Source: [Candidatus Thermochlorobacteriaceae] bacterium GBChlB
GTDB taxonomy: Bacteria; Bacteroidota; Chlorobiia; Chlorobiales; Thermochlorobacteraceae
Reading direction: 5' to 3'
DNA length: 64,000 nt
NCBI GenBank assembly: GCA_000724175.1
Contig: JPGV01000030.1
Coordinates: 540-64,539 of the forward strand
The translations under genes were made by a program, and so were the position numbers. Shown piece after piece: positions 1-9,510 of this stretch. Within the stretch, counting starts at the first letter, position 1. The number at the start of each line of letters is the position of its first letter. The notes beneath the pieces were generated by a model. The model did no database searches. It saw only the letters and a list, made by a program, of their open reading frames with translations, and was not told the origin of the DNA.

Positions 1-3000
1 GTTGGGTATCGGCAACCTTGTCAAGTTCGAGTAAATCCTCGTTGAGTTTTTCCAAGTATTCGTTGGCTTCGTCAAGGAAGATTTGTTGCAGCTCGTCCGG
101 CACAAACTGCTTCGCTGGCTTCTCGAAGGCTGGCGACTGTGGCGGTTCGGGCGGCACAGAGAGGTCAGTTGAATCATCGAGCAGGAACGAGCCAAGCTCA
201 TTGCCGGAGTCGAGCGCAGCGTCGGAAGAGTCGAAAATGTTGGCGAAGTTGTCGGCAGAGACAAGTTCAGACGAGTCGTCGAGCGCGTCGGAGATAGGCG
301 CAGCGACAGATGGCGCGTCGGGCTTGGAGACAACTGGTTCATCGAGCAGTTCGGCATCATCAAGCGCGGCGTCGAGCAAAAATGATGTGCCATCGAGCGT
401 ATCGCCAAAATCCAAATCGGTGTCGTTTTTGTTGTCGGCGCGTTTTGTCAAATCGTTGAGCGACGACAAATCTTTCTTCAACGTGTCGGAAATTTCCGAT
501 GCGGTCTCGTTTAAAAGCGATTCATCGAACAAAAACTCTCCTGAAAGTAAGTCGTTGTTCATCTCTGAGGCAAGTGCATCGGAAAGTTCCTCCATTGATG
601 CAGGTGTCTGGGTCGGCGGCTTAAATTCCTTGATGTTGAGCGGCGCTGGCGGCGTTGAGTCAGCGGGCGCTGCATCAGATAGATTTCCCAAGTCGAAGTC
701 CAGTTCTGGAAGTTCCATGCCGCTCAGGTCGGCAAGAAGGTTAGCGTCATCTCCCGGTGTCGGGGTTGGTGGCGGCGTCTTGAACGCCTCCGTCGCAGAG
801 TCGCGTAAATCGGGTGTGTGTTGTTTTGGCACGGTCAGGTCGAGGTTGTCTTCTAAATCCAGCAAGGGCGATTCCGAGAGCAGTTGGTCTCCGAGCATCT
901 CCTCCGTCATCGCGTGAATATCCAGTGTTTGCTTGTCAATGAGATTAGTAAACTGTGCAGCTTTTTGCCCAGCTACTGGGTCAGAATCGTCCAGAGAGTG
1001 AATGGCCGCATCGTCAAGTAAAAAGTTTTCCATCGAAATGGGTTCAATCAGCGGCGACTCGTCAACGACGGGCGGCGTTGCGTGGTCGAGAACGCTCAAC
1101 GCGGAGTCGCTTTCACCTAAAAAGTCGGCGAATGAAAAATCTGACCTATCGGCGTCAGCTGCACGGTTCGTGGAAAAATACTCCAAGAGTTCAGCCGCGA
1201 TGCGGTTTTGTGCGCCCTCCAAGTCAGATTGAATCGCAAGTAAGGAAGCGTTGGTCGCGCGCGCATTGAGAAGCAGCGTGCCAAAGTCGCGCAATGATTG
1301 ATGCGGTGATTGAGAGAGCGCAGCGAAAATATCATCAACACGGCACAAGTCCGACAGATAGGCTTTAGCAGATGCTCCGACCGACGATTTCGGCAGCGAA
1401 ACATGCTCGAGCGTATCGAGCGCAAGCCAAGTAAAATCAACAGGCGGCAGCTCTGGCGCTTTGGCGATTTCCTCCACAAGCGATTCGTGCAATGAGTCTT
1501 TGACAATCGACATATCGTCGGCAACGAGCGACGCATCGGTCAGCGAAAATTCCGGGTTCGAGAAAATCTCATCGATCGATGGGGCGTTTGTATCGTCCGT
1601 CGCTGCTGGCGGTTCTTCGGCAACGCGGGCGTTCTCGGTTAGCGCCAGTGCAGCCTCAACCGGAGCTGAGAGGCTCGATTCCAATTCATCTGCGATTTTT
1701 TCCAGCGCGTCGGACTGAACAGGCGGCTCTTCTTCGGCAGCAATCGGCAACGGTTTGAGCGATGAGAGCATCTCGTCAATATCGGCGCCGTCGGTTGTCA
1801 CGCTTGAAGAACTGGTCAGCGAATGGGTCAGAGACTTGACAATGTCGTCTGCATATTTTTGAAGTTCCGACAAGGCGACGCGGTTGACCCAAGATTGACC
1901 GATGAACTCGGCAAACTCTTTGAAGAGGTCGTCGGTGGTCGTTGTAAGTGCAGCAAGCAAATCGGGCGCGGTCAGAAACACATCAACGCGCTGATGCGCC
2001 ACATCGCCGTCGGGCGTCGTCGGCAACTGAGTCTTGATGCGGTTGAAAATGCCAGCAACGAAATTGATATAATCTTGTTCCGTTGGCTCGGTCTGCGTTG
2101 CTGGCGAAGCGTCCTGAGAAGGCACGACGTCAAGAGAGATATCTAAATCTTTGGCAATGTCGTCGAGGCTGGCTACCGTGGGTATCGGCTCTTCTTCTGG
2201 AGGTGCGGTTGGCACAGTGTTCGCAAAGACATCGATTTCTGCATCATCATCTGCGAAGACATCGGTCGACGCGTCTGGCGCAACGGGCGCGAGCAGGGCA
2301 TATTGGCTGAGCAGAACGCCCGTGTCAGAATGTTGGAGCGCGTTGTGCAACGAAGTCGATAAGTGCGTGGCGACAGTCGCAGCAATAGCGGGCGTCAGCG
2401 AATTGGGGTCGACATTGTTTAGACTTTCCAAGAATCCTGAAAAATCAACAAGGTCTTGAATGAACGACAGTTGTCGAAGCTCGGCGAAAATATCGGGTGC
2501 AGTTGCCAGCCGTTCAAAAACCGCGAGAACCGCTGGTTCAAGTGGGCGAGAGCGTGATTGTTCAAAAACCGCGTCGCGCACGAGAACCACGAACTTACGA
2601 GCCACGGGCGGCGTCACATCAAGCGGTGGCTGGTTAGAGGCAGCCGCAGGTCGAGCGGTCTCCGAAGGTTTTACAGGAGCGACAGGATGAGCGCCGTTAG
2701 AGACAGATGTCTCACTGGAGCCGATGGTTGACCCGTTGCCATGGGAGGGCGCGCCGAACACTTCTGCGAGGTTAAACCCGAAGTCGGGCGAGAATGTCTC
2801 TTTAACGAATTTCGGCAAGCGTTTGCGTGTCTCTTTAAATCCTGTGGTTGTGTCAGCATTCGGTGGCGCTTGTGCGGTCTCGGTCAATCGTGGGCGTTTT
2901 GAGGAGAGCCGCTTTTTGGTCACAGACACCGCTTCAATCATCGCTGCTGCGGAAATCTCTGCACGCACTGCGTGATGCAGTGTGTAGTCGTCAAGCCGTT

Positions 3001-3445
3001 GAAGGTCGGCCGCGCGTTTCTCGACATTTTGGAATACATCGGAAAGGTATTGCGCAGTCGAGTCCAAATGTTCCGTCAAGACTTGGTAAGCGTTAAACTG
3101 GCTGCCGTTGACGAGTTCTTCGACGATACCTTGTTTGGCCGATTGCAGGAACGATTGGAAGTCGGAGAACTCCGAGATGTTCAACGCTGCAAGGTCGTCG
3201 GTAATGGTATCAGATTTGGAGAGGGCGTCGAAAAAGCGAACAATGATTTTCGATGCGCGGCTCCGGCTTTTCTTACGAAGTTTTTTGATGCGCTCGGCGA
3301 TGTCGGAGACGAAGAGCTTAATAATATCGCTTGCGTAATCGGCAAAGGCTTCTTGGCTGGGCGCGGTATCGCCAGCGAATAAACTGGACGGCTTCTGACG
3401 TGATGCCGGCGTTCCTAACGGAACATTGTCGCTGAAATAACTCAT
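1..3445 (-). CDS. CheA-like chemotaxis histidine kinase, N-terminal part (cut by window edge)
   Basis: The frame is open from an ATG at 3445 to base 2 with no stop, giving 1148 residues before the window ends. The last residues seen (LQQIFLDEANEYLEKLNEDL) match the first helix of a CheA-type Hpt domain, so kinase and adaptor domains should lie outside the window. Everything before that is an unusually long N-terminus. Residues 1 to about 125 are helical and charged. The rest is rich in Asp, Ser, Pro and Ala, with helical patches carrying a repeated D-[DP]-[IL]-x-A-x-L pattern near residues 80, 315, 495 and 705, and four F-L-[LF]-D motifs near 805, 970, 1023 and 1086. Such N-termini recall ChpA/PilL-type kinases of type IV pilus systems. 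The chemoreceptor gene ends 55 bases upstream on the same strand, so they probably share a transcript. CheA identity is inferred from one helix and the neighbour. Confidence 0.72.
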   Translation of the reverse strand, partial: MSYFSDNVPLGTPASRQKPSSLFAGDTAPSQEAFADYASDIIKLFVSDIAERIKKLRKKSRSRASKIIVRFFDALSKSDTITDDLAALNISEFSDFQSFLQSAKQGIVEELVNGSQFNAYQVLTEHLDSTAQYLSDVFQNVEKRAADLQRLDDYTLHHAVRAEISAAAMIEAVSVTKKRLSSKRPRLTETAQAPPNADTTTGFKETRKRLPKFVKETFSPDFGFNLAEVFGAPSHGNGSTIGSSETSVSNGAHPVAPVKPSETARPAAASNQPPLDVTPPVARKFVVLVRDAVFEQSRSRPLEPAVLAVFERLATAPDIFAELRQLSFIQDLVDFSGFLESLNNVDPNSLTPAIAATVATHLSTSLHNALQHSDTGVLLSQYALLAPVAPDASTDVFADDDAEIDVFANTVPTAPPEEEPIPTVASLDDIAKDLDISLDVVPSQDASPATQTEPTEQDYINFVAGIFNRIKTQLPTTPDGDVAHQRVDVFLTAPDLLAALTTTTDDLFKEFAEFIGQSWVNRVALSELQKYADDIVKSLTHSLTSSSSVTTDGADIDEMLSSLKPLPIAAEEEPPVQSDALEKIADELESSLSAPVEAALALTENARVAEEPPAATDDTNAPSIDEIFSNPEFSLTDASLVADDMSIVKDSLHESLVEEIAKAPELPPVDFTWLALDTLEHVSLPKSSVGASAKAYLSDLCRVDDIFAALSQSPHQSLRDFGTLLLNARATNASLLAIQSDLEGAQNRIAAELLEYFSTNRAADADRSDFSFADFLGESDSALSVLDHATPPVVDESPLIEPISMENFLLDDAAIHSLDDSDPVAGQKAAQFTNLIDKQTLDIHAMTEEMLGDQLLSESPLLDLEDNLDLTVPKQHTPDLRDSATEAFKTPPPTPTPGDDANLLADLSGMELPELDFDLGNLSDAAPADSTPPAPLNIKEFKPPTQTPASMEELSDALASEMNNDLLSGEFLFDESLLNETASEISDTLKKDLSSLNDLTKRADNKNDTDLDFGDTLDGTSFLLDAALDDAELLDEPVVSKPDAPSVAAPISDALDDSSELVSADNFANIFDSSDAALDSGNELGSFLLDDSTDLSVPPEPPQSPAFEKPAKQFVPDELQQIFLDEANEYLEKLNEDLLELDKVADTQ

Positions 3446-3500
3446 ATCACTTCTCTCCGTTTTTCCTTCAATCTATGCTTTTAACGGAAACCCAACTAAC

Positions 3501-6119
3501 CTAAAGCAAGGTGCGCGGCGGATTGTCGTTCGAGGGGTTCATGCCGCCGCCTTCCAAGTTCGTCATATTGTCCTCCAAAAAGAGGTCGTCTTCCGTTTGA
3601 AGAGGCGGCAAGATTGGCTCGTCGGCAAACTTCGGCTTCGGCGCAATGGGCGGCATACTGAAAAGTGCGTCGCTTGGCGCGGGCATCGCAAGCGGCTCAC
3701 CGATTTTTTCCTTCGGCAGATTGATGGCTGCTGGAATTCTGAACCGAGAAACCGAGCGCGCAAGTTGCTGCGTGATGGAGTTCAGGCGCATTGCCAACTG
3801 TGCAGACTGTTTCGAACCCAACAGCGACTGTTTGGCGATTTGCGACACTTCGGTCATCGCGCTCACAACGCCCGACGATGCAATGTCTTGCTGTTTAGCA
3901 GCAAGCGAAATTTCTTGAATCAATTCGGTTGATTGTTGCACCACGCTTCGGATTTCTTCAAGGGCGCGCGAGGCGGAGTCGGCGAGTTTGGTGCCACGTT
4001 CCACTTCCAATGTTCCGCGTTCCATCGCGGACACGGCGTCTTGTGTTTCCGACTGAATCGTTTGCACGAGTTGGGAAATATCGTTGGTCGCTTTACCAGA
4101 GCGTTCTGCAAGTTCGCGTACTTGTTCGGCAACGACTGCGAAACCGCGTCCTGCTTCGCCGGCGCGGGCGGCTTCAATCGTCGCGTTGAGCGCCAAGAGG
4201 TTCGTTTGGTTGGCGATGTCTTCAATCGTCTGCACGATTTTGGAAATTTCAAGCGACGATTCACCGAGCGACTTAATTTTTTGTGCCGAGTCTTGCACGG
4301 TTGCGCGGATGCGTCTCATGCCCTCAATGGTTTCAAGCACGGTGTTGCCGCCCGTTTGCGCAACCTGCGCCGCGCGCTGCGCCGCTTCCGACGCCGAGTC
4401 GGCGTTCATAGCGACTTGACGAATCGAGGCAGCCATTTCTTCGACCGCCGCTGACGCATTGGCAACTTGAACGGACTGTTCTTCAGCACCGCGCGCCATT
4501 TGTTCAGTTGCGCCCAAAATTTCTGACGCGGCACCGCCTACCTGCAATGCCGCCGTTTGAACTTCTTCAATAAGTTTTCCAAGGTCGTCGACCATCAGGT
4601 TGAACGAGTCGGCAAGCGCGCCGAGCGCCCCTTCCGTTACAACTGCGCGCTGTGTAAAGTCCCCTTCGGCAGAGTTCGACACGACGATGAGCAAGTCGGT
4701 AAGCTGCTTCTGCATGGCGTCGCGCTCGGTCTCTGTTTCAATCAGCACAGAAAGGCGACGAATCATGTCGTTGAACTGCTTCGAGAGTTCCTCGAATTCA
4801 TCCCCAGTGGTGATGTTCGAGCGAGCGTTGAAGTCGCCAGCAAGAACGCTGGTCATCAGCAGTTTAAGTTCGCCGAGCGACGAGGTGATGTAGTCGGCGC
4901 GGCGCTGTCCATAAAACAACCCGCCGCCAACGGCAAGCAGCAACACCAGCACGGCGATGCCCAACGATGCAAGTAGCAGTGAGGTCGCTGCGTCGCGCTG
5001 GTCTTTGACAACAGCCGCAAAAAGCGCATAATCGCTCGCAACGGCCATTGTCCCTATCGTCGCGCCCGAACTGTTCTTCAACGCCGCATATTGGGTGTTG
5101 GCTTTGGCCACAACATTGGTCGATGCACCGCGAACCAAGGCGGTTCGCTCGTTAATGACTTTTTGCCATGCAGCATCGGGAATCCGAAATCCCAGTGCAG
5201 GAATATCGCTTGACACCTGTTCCGACGTCACCACCCGAATGTCGTCAATCGTCAGCGATGGCATAGACGATTCACGCGGAATCGAGCTGTGGTAGAGCGC
5301 CAGCAGTTTTGAGTTTTTATTCGCCATTTTTGCAGCGACGATACAACCGATAATCTCGCCCGACTTCGAGCGAATCGGCTGCACGGTGCTTAGCATCAAG
5401 CCGCGCTCTTCTCGGCCAGTGTAGTCCGAACCAAGGTTCGTGCCGTCGACGCGTGCTTGGTCAGCAAGCGTGCTTTTGCCCGGAATCGTGATGTCTTTAA
5501 TTGCGTTGGCTTCTGTGATAAGCTCGTTCTTGAGAATGTCAGCCGCGAAGAGTTCAAATGATGTGGTTGGTTTGCCGTTGAGCGCGTTGCTCACCAGAGA
5601 TTTCAGTGGCGATACAGGTTTCGTCGTCTTGTAGTCTTGAATGAACACATCGTCGCCGAACTTCGCTTCGTCGCTGGCGCGAAGTAGCGTTTTACCGTCT
5701 TTGCCTAAGATGGTGAACAGGCTCAAATCAAACCGTTGCATGGCAGAGACAGCTTGCGCCTGAACTCTCCGACGCGCATTGTCCTGAACGGTCTTGTCGG
5801 CCGCCGTCAAAAGTTCTGAAAGCCCATCGATGTATTCGGGGCGCGAGAGTTCCGTCGAGACCTGTGTTTGAATGAGCTGCAGATTTTGCAAGAGCATGTT
5901 TTCAAAAATACGCGAGTGTTCAAGCACACGCGATTCGGCGAGTTTATCGACATCGCTGGAGATGCGGTCGACTTGGCTATTAGTCAGAAAAAACAGCGTG
6001 CTGACAACGAAGACGGCGATGGCTAAGACAGGCAATGCGACGGCTAACACGAAGTCGCGCACTAATCTGCCTCTAAGACTCGCATTTGGAAACGCTTGCG
6101 TAAGTGGTGCCTCTGCCAT
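3501..6119 (-). CDS. Methyl-accepting chemotaxis protein (PilJ-like transmembrane receptor)
   Basis: An 872-residue chemoreceptor. Membrane segments lie at about residues 23-45 and 379-402, enclosing a large extracytoplasmic sensor region. HAMP-type sequence follows, then a long coiled-coil signalling domain whose hairpin tip ([20 protein letters not shown], about residues 634-655) is the family signature that docks CheA and CheW. The start is placed at 6119 because AAGGAGC lies about ten bases before that ATG; a further ATG at 6173 in frame has no such site. The C-terminal tail is Pro- and acid-rich and lacks a CheB/CheR pentapeptide. The CheA-like gene follows directly downstream. The receptor probably senses an external signal and controls that kinase. 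Ligand unknown. Confidence 0.93.
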   Translation of the reverse strand: MAEAPLTQAFPNASLRGRLVRDFVLAVALPVLAIAVFVVSTLFFLTNSQVDRISSDVDKLAESRVLEHSRIFENMLLQNLQLIQTQVSTELSRPEYIDGLSELLTAADKTVQDNARRRVQAQAVSAMQRFDLSLFTILGKDGKTLLRASDEAKFGDDVFIQDYKTTKPVSPLKSLVSNALNGKPTTSFELFAADILKNELITEANAIKDITIPGKSTLADQARVDGTNLGSDYTGREERGLMLSTVQPIRSKSGEIIGCIVAAKMANKNSKLLALYHSSIPRESSMPSLTIDDIRVVTSEQVSSDIPALGFRIPDAAWQKVINERTALVRGASTNVVAKANTQYAALKNSSGATIGTMAVASDYALFAAVVKDQRDAATSLLLASLGIAVLVLLLAVGGGLFYGQRRADYITSSLGELKLLMTSVLAGDFNARSNITTGDEFEELSKQFNDMIRRLSVLIETETERDAMQKQLTDLLIVVSNSAEGDFTQRAVVTEGALGALADSFNLMVDDLGKLIEEVQTAALQVGGAASEILGATEQMARGAEEQSVQVANASAAVEEMAASIRQVAMNADSASEAAQRAAQVAQTGGNTVLETIEGMRRIRATVQDSAQKIKSLGESSLEISKIVQTIEDIANQTNLLALNATIEAARAGEAGRGFAVVAEQVRELAERSGKATNDISQLVQTIQSETQDAVSAMERGTLEVERGTKLADSASRALEEIRSVVQQSTELIQEISLAAKQQDIASSGVVSAMTEVSQIAKQSLLGSKQSAQLAMRLNSITQQLARSVSRFRIPAAINLPKEKIGEPLAMPAPSDALFSMPPIAPKPKFADEPILPPLQTEDDLFLEDNMTNLEGGGMNPSNDNPPRTLL

Positions 6120-6679
6120 ATTTTTCTTTGCTCCTTGCTGTTTCTCCTGTTGCGTTCCCCGCCGCCGTGTCAAACGAGATGGAACAGAATGGCGTGGCGA
6201 CGCGGTGTTCTGAAAATATCTGAAAATAAATTATTTGGTGCTATTTGGTGCGTTGATACCCTAAGCTCTTTCCCGTTGACTCTTTAGACTGAATTATCAG
6301 ACCGCCCAATCAAAAGTCCTCACTGAACGACTGTCTCCCGTATTCTTGCTCTCGAGTAGAACTCGGCGTTTGAAATCGGACAACTGTGAGGCGGACAACT
6401 CATCGCGTGCTGGATACGCAAGCGTTGAGAGGCGTTAAACATTTTCGCTAAGTTGACACCATTTTGTATCTGTAAAGTAAAAAACCTAACGTTCATTTAC
6501 AAGCAACACACATTTTTTTCTTGAAAAGAACCACAAGGGCAGGCAACGCCGCAAAACAGCGGTTTCTCTGTTTTAACCGTGCGCGATTCTAAATTGTTTT
6601 GTAAATTAAAATTAAAGAAAATATATTTCAATCCATTTGATAACTCGCTTAACAGCCTTTTGCCACTTAAAAAATATCA
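6120..6679. other. AT-rich intergenic region between divergent motility genes
   Basis: This 560-base gap separates the minus-strand chemoreceptor from the plus-strand Roadblock genes, so it must carry promoters in both directions. No coding sequence is visible. It holds a tandem repeat of CTGAAAATA/CTGAAAATAA near 6212-6232, a repeated TATTTGGTG near 6234-6250, and a small inverted repeat AAAACAG/CTGTTTT at 6553-6574. The last 90 bases before the Roadblock gene are very AT-rich. No promoter is assigned with confidence. Confidence 0.5.
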
Positions 6680-7039
6680 ATGTCGGAAATCTCTGAATTA
6701 CTATCGACCCTGATAAAAATTGACGGCGTGCGTGCGGCGGCTCTCATTGGGAAAGATGGCTTCGTTATTGACCATAAATCGCGCAACGGAAATATTGACA
6801 TCGAAACCGTCGGCGCCATCGTCATCGGCGGTTTGCACAGCTCTGAAAGTATCGGCAACGAGTTGGACGTCGGCAAGGTCGAGCAAAGCATGGTGGAGTA
6901 TGAAAACGGCATTATCTTTTCTCGGCTGTTCTCCGATGGAAACGTCATCTTGACCGTCATTGCTGACCAAAGCGCAATGCTCGGTAACATTCGCTATCAG
7001 GTCGCGAAGTTCGTGCCTGAAATTCAGAAACAACTCTAA
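6680..7039 (+). CDS. Roadblock/LC7 domain protein (MglB-like)
   Basis: A 119-residue protein that is a single Roadblock/LC7 domain. It has the family pattern of an N-terminal helix (SELLSTLIKIDGVRAAALIG), a strand with DGFVIDH, and a C-terminal strand-helix region (VILTVIADQSAMLGNIRYQV). In bacteria such proteins act as dimeric partners or GTPase-activating proteins of Ras-like GTPases such as MglA, which set cell polarity for gliding or twitching. No GTPase gene is in the window. A second Roadblock gene follows after 35 bases, and the chemoreceptor/CheA genes lie divergently upstream, which supports a motility role. No clear ribosome binding site precedes the ATG. Confidence 0.85.
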   Translation: MSEISELLSTLIKIDGVRAAALIGKDGFVIDHKSRNGNIDIETVGAIVIGGLHSSESIGNELDVGKVEQSMVEYENGIIFSRLFSDGNVILTVIADQSAMLGNIRYQVAKFVPEIQKQL

Positions 7040-7074
7040 AAAGCTAATTTTTCTCAACACCAAAATTTTCTCAT

Positions 7075-7584
7075 ATGAGTTTTCCCGGAAAAGATGATTT
7101 CAGAAAGGTTTTTTTGACCGAAAACCAGATTGCCGCAGCAGAAAAAGTGCTAAAAGAATTTGCCACCAAAACAGGCACATCGGCTGTGATGCTCGGCGAC
7201 ATGACCGGACAGGTGCTTGCCAAACACGGCGGCTTGCTGGACAGAGATTTGGAAATTTTCAGTGTGCTTGCCGCGTCCAACTTTGTTGCCACCGCAGAAA
7301 TGGCCAAGCAAATCGGTGAAAAAGCCTCGTTTGAAGTTCTCTTTCACGAGGGCGAATCGCGCAGCATCTATCTTGTCAGTCTCAATGAGCGCTACATCTT
7401 AGAGATTATCTTCAAATCCAACATTCCACCCGGCACCATTCGCATCTACTCGAAAAAGGCGAAAGAAAAGCTCCTAGAAGTCATCGCGTCCGAAGAAGTC
7501 GAAGTCGATTTGTCAAACATCTTCGACGACAACTTCAGTTCGCTCTTGGACGAACAGCTCAACAAAACGCTGGGCGAAAAGTAA
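7075..7584 (+). CDS. Second Roadblock/LC7-like protein
   Basis: A 169-residue protein with a Roadblock-type core at about residues 15-120: helix (AAAEKVLKEFATKTGTSAVM), then LGDMTGQVLAKHGG, a helix over VLAASNFVATAEMAKQIG, and strands ending YLVSLNERYILEIIF. It is longer than the neighbour at 6680 because of an acidic C-terminal tail (about residues 125-169) with VEVDLSNIFDDNFSSLLDEQ. The two genes are 35 bases apart and end in a shared terminator, so they form an operon and may form a heterodimer. The tail could be a partner-binding segment; that is inference. Family assignment rests on fold pattern rather than a strict motif. Confidence 0.75.
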   Translation: MSFPGKDDFRKVFLTENQIAAAEKVLKEFATKTGTSAVMLGDMTGQVLAKHGGLLDRDLEIFSVLAASNFVATAEMAKQIGEKASFEVLFHEGESRSIYLVSLNERYILEIIFKSNIPPGTIRIYSKKAKEKLLEVIASEEVEVDLSNIFDDNFSSLLDEQLNKTLGEK

Positions 7585-7613
7585 ATCCAACTCAGCATAC
7601 CAACTTTGCAACG

Positions 7614-7643
7614 AGAAGCGCGCGGTGCGCGTTTCTTTTTTTA
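7614..7643 (+). terminator. Rho-independent terminator after the Roadblock operon
   Basis: A ten-base-pair stem (AGAAGCGCGC with GCGCGTTTCT, one G-T pair) with a three-base loop is followed by a run of seven T. It lies 30 bases after the stop of the second Roadblock gene. Confidence 0.85.
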
Positions 7644-7778
7644 TGCGCGAACTCATAACTTGAAATTGCGTTTCACAAAACGATGTTCTATCTTCCAACG
7701 GGACGCGAGCCGAACCATTTTGAAAACATCGGCTCTGCCACCTCCGATTTTTTTGCACAACTTTTTTGAAACACAGTT

Positions 7779-9458
7779 ATGAGACGATTTTCATTTGGGA
7801 TTCTTATCGTCGCCGTGATGATCTTCGGCATCATCGTTGGCACTCGCATTCAAAGCGGCGTTTCGGGCGACAACCTGTTCGACCAGCAGCGCAAGGTCAA
7901 TCAAGCCTTCTCCATCATCAGCAAAAGCTATGTCGATGATGTCGATACGCAGAAACTTACCGAAGGCGCAATTGAAGGCATGCTGGAACGGCTCGACCCG
8001 CACTCGGTCTACCTTTCTGCCGACCAAAACAAAAAATCCAAAGAGGAATTTCAAGGCAACTTTGAAGGAATTGGCATTGAGTTTCAAGTGTTGAAAGACA
8101 CGCTTATCGTTGTCTCGCCTGTGCCGGGCGGACCGAGCGACCGCTTGGGCATTATGTCGGGCGACCGCATCGTGCAAATCAACGACACATCTGCCATCGG
8201 CATTACGCAAGAAGGCGTCGTCAAAAAACTGCGCGGACCGAAAGGCACGAAAGTAACCGTAAAAATTCTCCGCGTGGGCGAAAAAGAACTGCTGACCTAC
8301 ACCATCACCCGCGATAAAATTCCGTCATACAGTGTCAGCGCAGCAGTGATGCTCAAAGATGATGTCGGTTATATTCGCATCGACCGCTTCATTCAAACGA
8401 CACATGATGAATTTGTCGACGCGCTAAAAGAGCTCAAAGGCAAAGGCATGAAGAAACTTGTCTTGGACTTACGCGGCAATCCGGGCGGCTATCTTGACCA
8501 AGCGATTAAAATTTCCGATGAACTCTTGGGCGGCGTTCAGAAAATTGTCTATACCAAAGGACGCAATTCCCCTGAAGAAAATGCGTTCTCGAGGCCCGGT
8601 GACCTCTACGAGAAAGACCCAGTGATTGTCTTGGTGAATCGAGGCAGCGCGTCGGCGTCCGAAATTGTCTCTGGTGCGATTCAAGACCACGACCGAGGAC
8701 TGATTGTCGGCGAGACTACCTTCGGCAAAGGCTTAGTTCAGCGCCCGTTTGAATTTCCCGATGGTTCCTCGATGCGCGTAACTATTGCCAAATACTACAC
8801 GCCGTCCGGGCGCTCAATTCAGCGCCCTTACGGTGAAAGTAAAAAAGGACGCGAAGAGTATTACAGCGAAATCCAAGAGCGTGAGCTTGGAGAAACGGGG
8901 CTGGACAAAGGTGAAGAAGCCAAGAAAAAAGCCCTTGAGATTCGCAGCAAAAAAGGCGCGATTGAAGCATCGAGTTTCATCAAGCCCGACTCGATTCACA
9001 AAGCGTTCAAGACCGACAACGGCAGATTGGTGCTGGGCGGCGGCGGCATCACGCCCGACTACTTTGTGTGGACGGACACCGTTACGCGATACTATCGGCA
9101 AGTTCGAAGCAAATTATTGTTCTATGAATTTGCAGTCGACTACATCAACCAAAATCCGTCGCTGCGCAAAAAATATGAATCGAACAGCGATAAGTTCCGC
9201 CGTGAGTTCCAAGTAACGCCCGAGATAATGAAGCAGTTTGTCGCAGCAGCGACCAGAAAGGAAATCCCTTACAACGAAGAAGAATATAAGCGCGACGAAA
9301 AATACTTGATGAACGCAGTCAAAGGCGCGATTGCCCGTCAAATCTGGGGCGGAAAGGCAGAAGTTGCCGTCAGCCTCGAAGAGGACAATGTGCTGAACGA
9401 AGCGTTAAAACTCTTCCCGAAAGCGGAATCGCTGGCAAAAATGGGGTCGTTGAAGTAG
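7779..9458 (+). CDS. S41 family C-terminal processing peptidase (CtpA/Prc type)
   Basis: A 559-residue serine protease exported by an uncleaved or cleaved N-terminal membrane segment (residues 5-22). A PDZ domain lies at about 85-170 (GIGIEFQV, SGDRIVQINDT), followed by the protease core. The Ser-Lys pair is Ser292 in NRGSASASEI and Lys317 in GETTFGKGLVQ, the 25-residue spacing usual for this family. The enzyme cuts proteins at hydrophobic C-termini in the periplasm, in protein quality control or envelope maturation. The C-terminal 130 residues are charged and helical, as is common in Bacteroidota/Chlorobiota homologues. It stands alone, with its own terminator, after a 195-base gap. Confidence 0.95.
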   Translation: MRRFSFGILIVAVMIFGIIVGTRIQSGVSGDNLFDQQRKVNQAFSIISKSYVDDVDTQKLTEGAIEGMLERLDPHSVYLSADQNKKSKEEFQGNFEGIGIEFQVLKDTLIVVSPVPGGPSDRLGIMSGDRIVQINDTSAIGITQEGVVKKLRGPKGTKVTVKILRVGEKELLTYTITRDKIPSYSVSAAVMLKDDVGYIRIDRFIQTTHDEFVDALKELKGKGMKKLVLDLRGNPGGYLDQAIKISDELLGGVQKIVYTKGRNSPEENAFSRPGDLYEKDPVIVLVNRGSASASEIVSGAIQDHDRGLIVGETTFGKGLVQRPFEFPDGSSMRVTIAKYYTPSGRSIQRPYGESKKGREEYYSEIQERELGETGLDKGEEAKKKALEIRSKKGAIEASSFIKPDSIHKAFKTDNGRLVLGGGGITPDYFVWTDTVTRYYRQVRSKLLFYEFAVDYINQNPSLRKKYESNSDKFRREFQVTPEIMKQFVAAATRKEIPYNEEEYKRDEKYLMNAVKGAIARQIWGGKAEVAVSLEEDNVLNEALKLFPKAESLAKMGSLK

Positions 9459-9476
9459 GCACTGCTCTTGCTTGAA

Positions 9477-9505
9477 AGAAAGCGTCCTCACAACGGACGC
9501 TTTCT
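9477..9505. terminator. Bidirectional terminator between convergent genes
   Basis: A perfect 11-base inverted repeat (AGAAAGCGTCC and GGACGCTTTCT) with a seven-base loop sits between the stops of the plus-strand peptidase and a minus-strand gene. The T run after it is weak in the plus direction. Confidence 0.8.
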
Positions 9506-9510
9506 CGATT

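Noticed and set aside
18-3382. Ser-rich and other long plus-strand reading frames opposite the CheA-like gene
   Set aside because: They are the antisense reading of the GC-biased minus-strand gene, which is open for 3445 bases without a stop and ends in a recognisable Hpt start.
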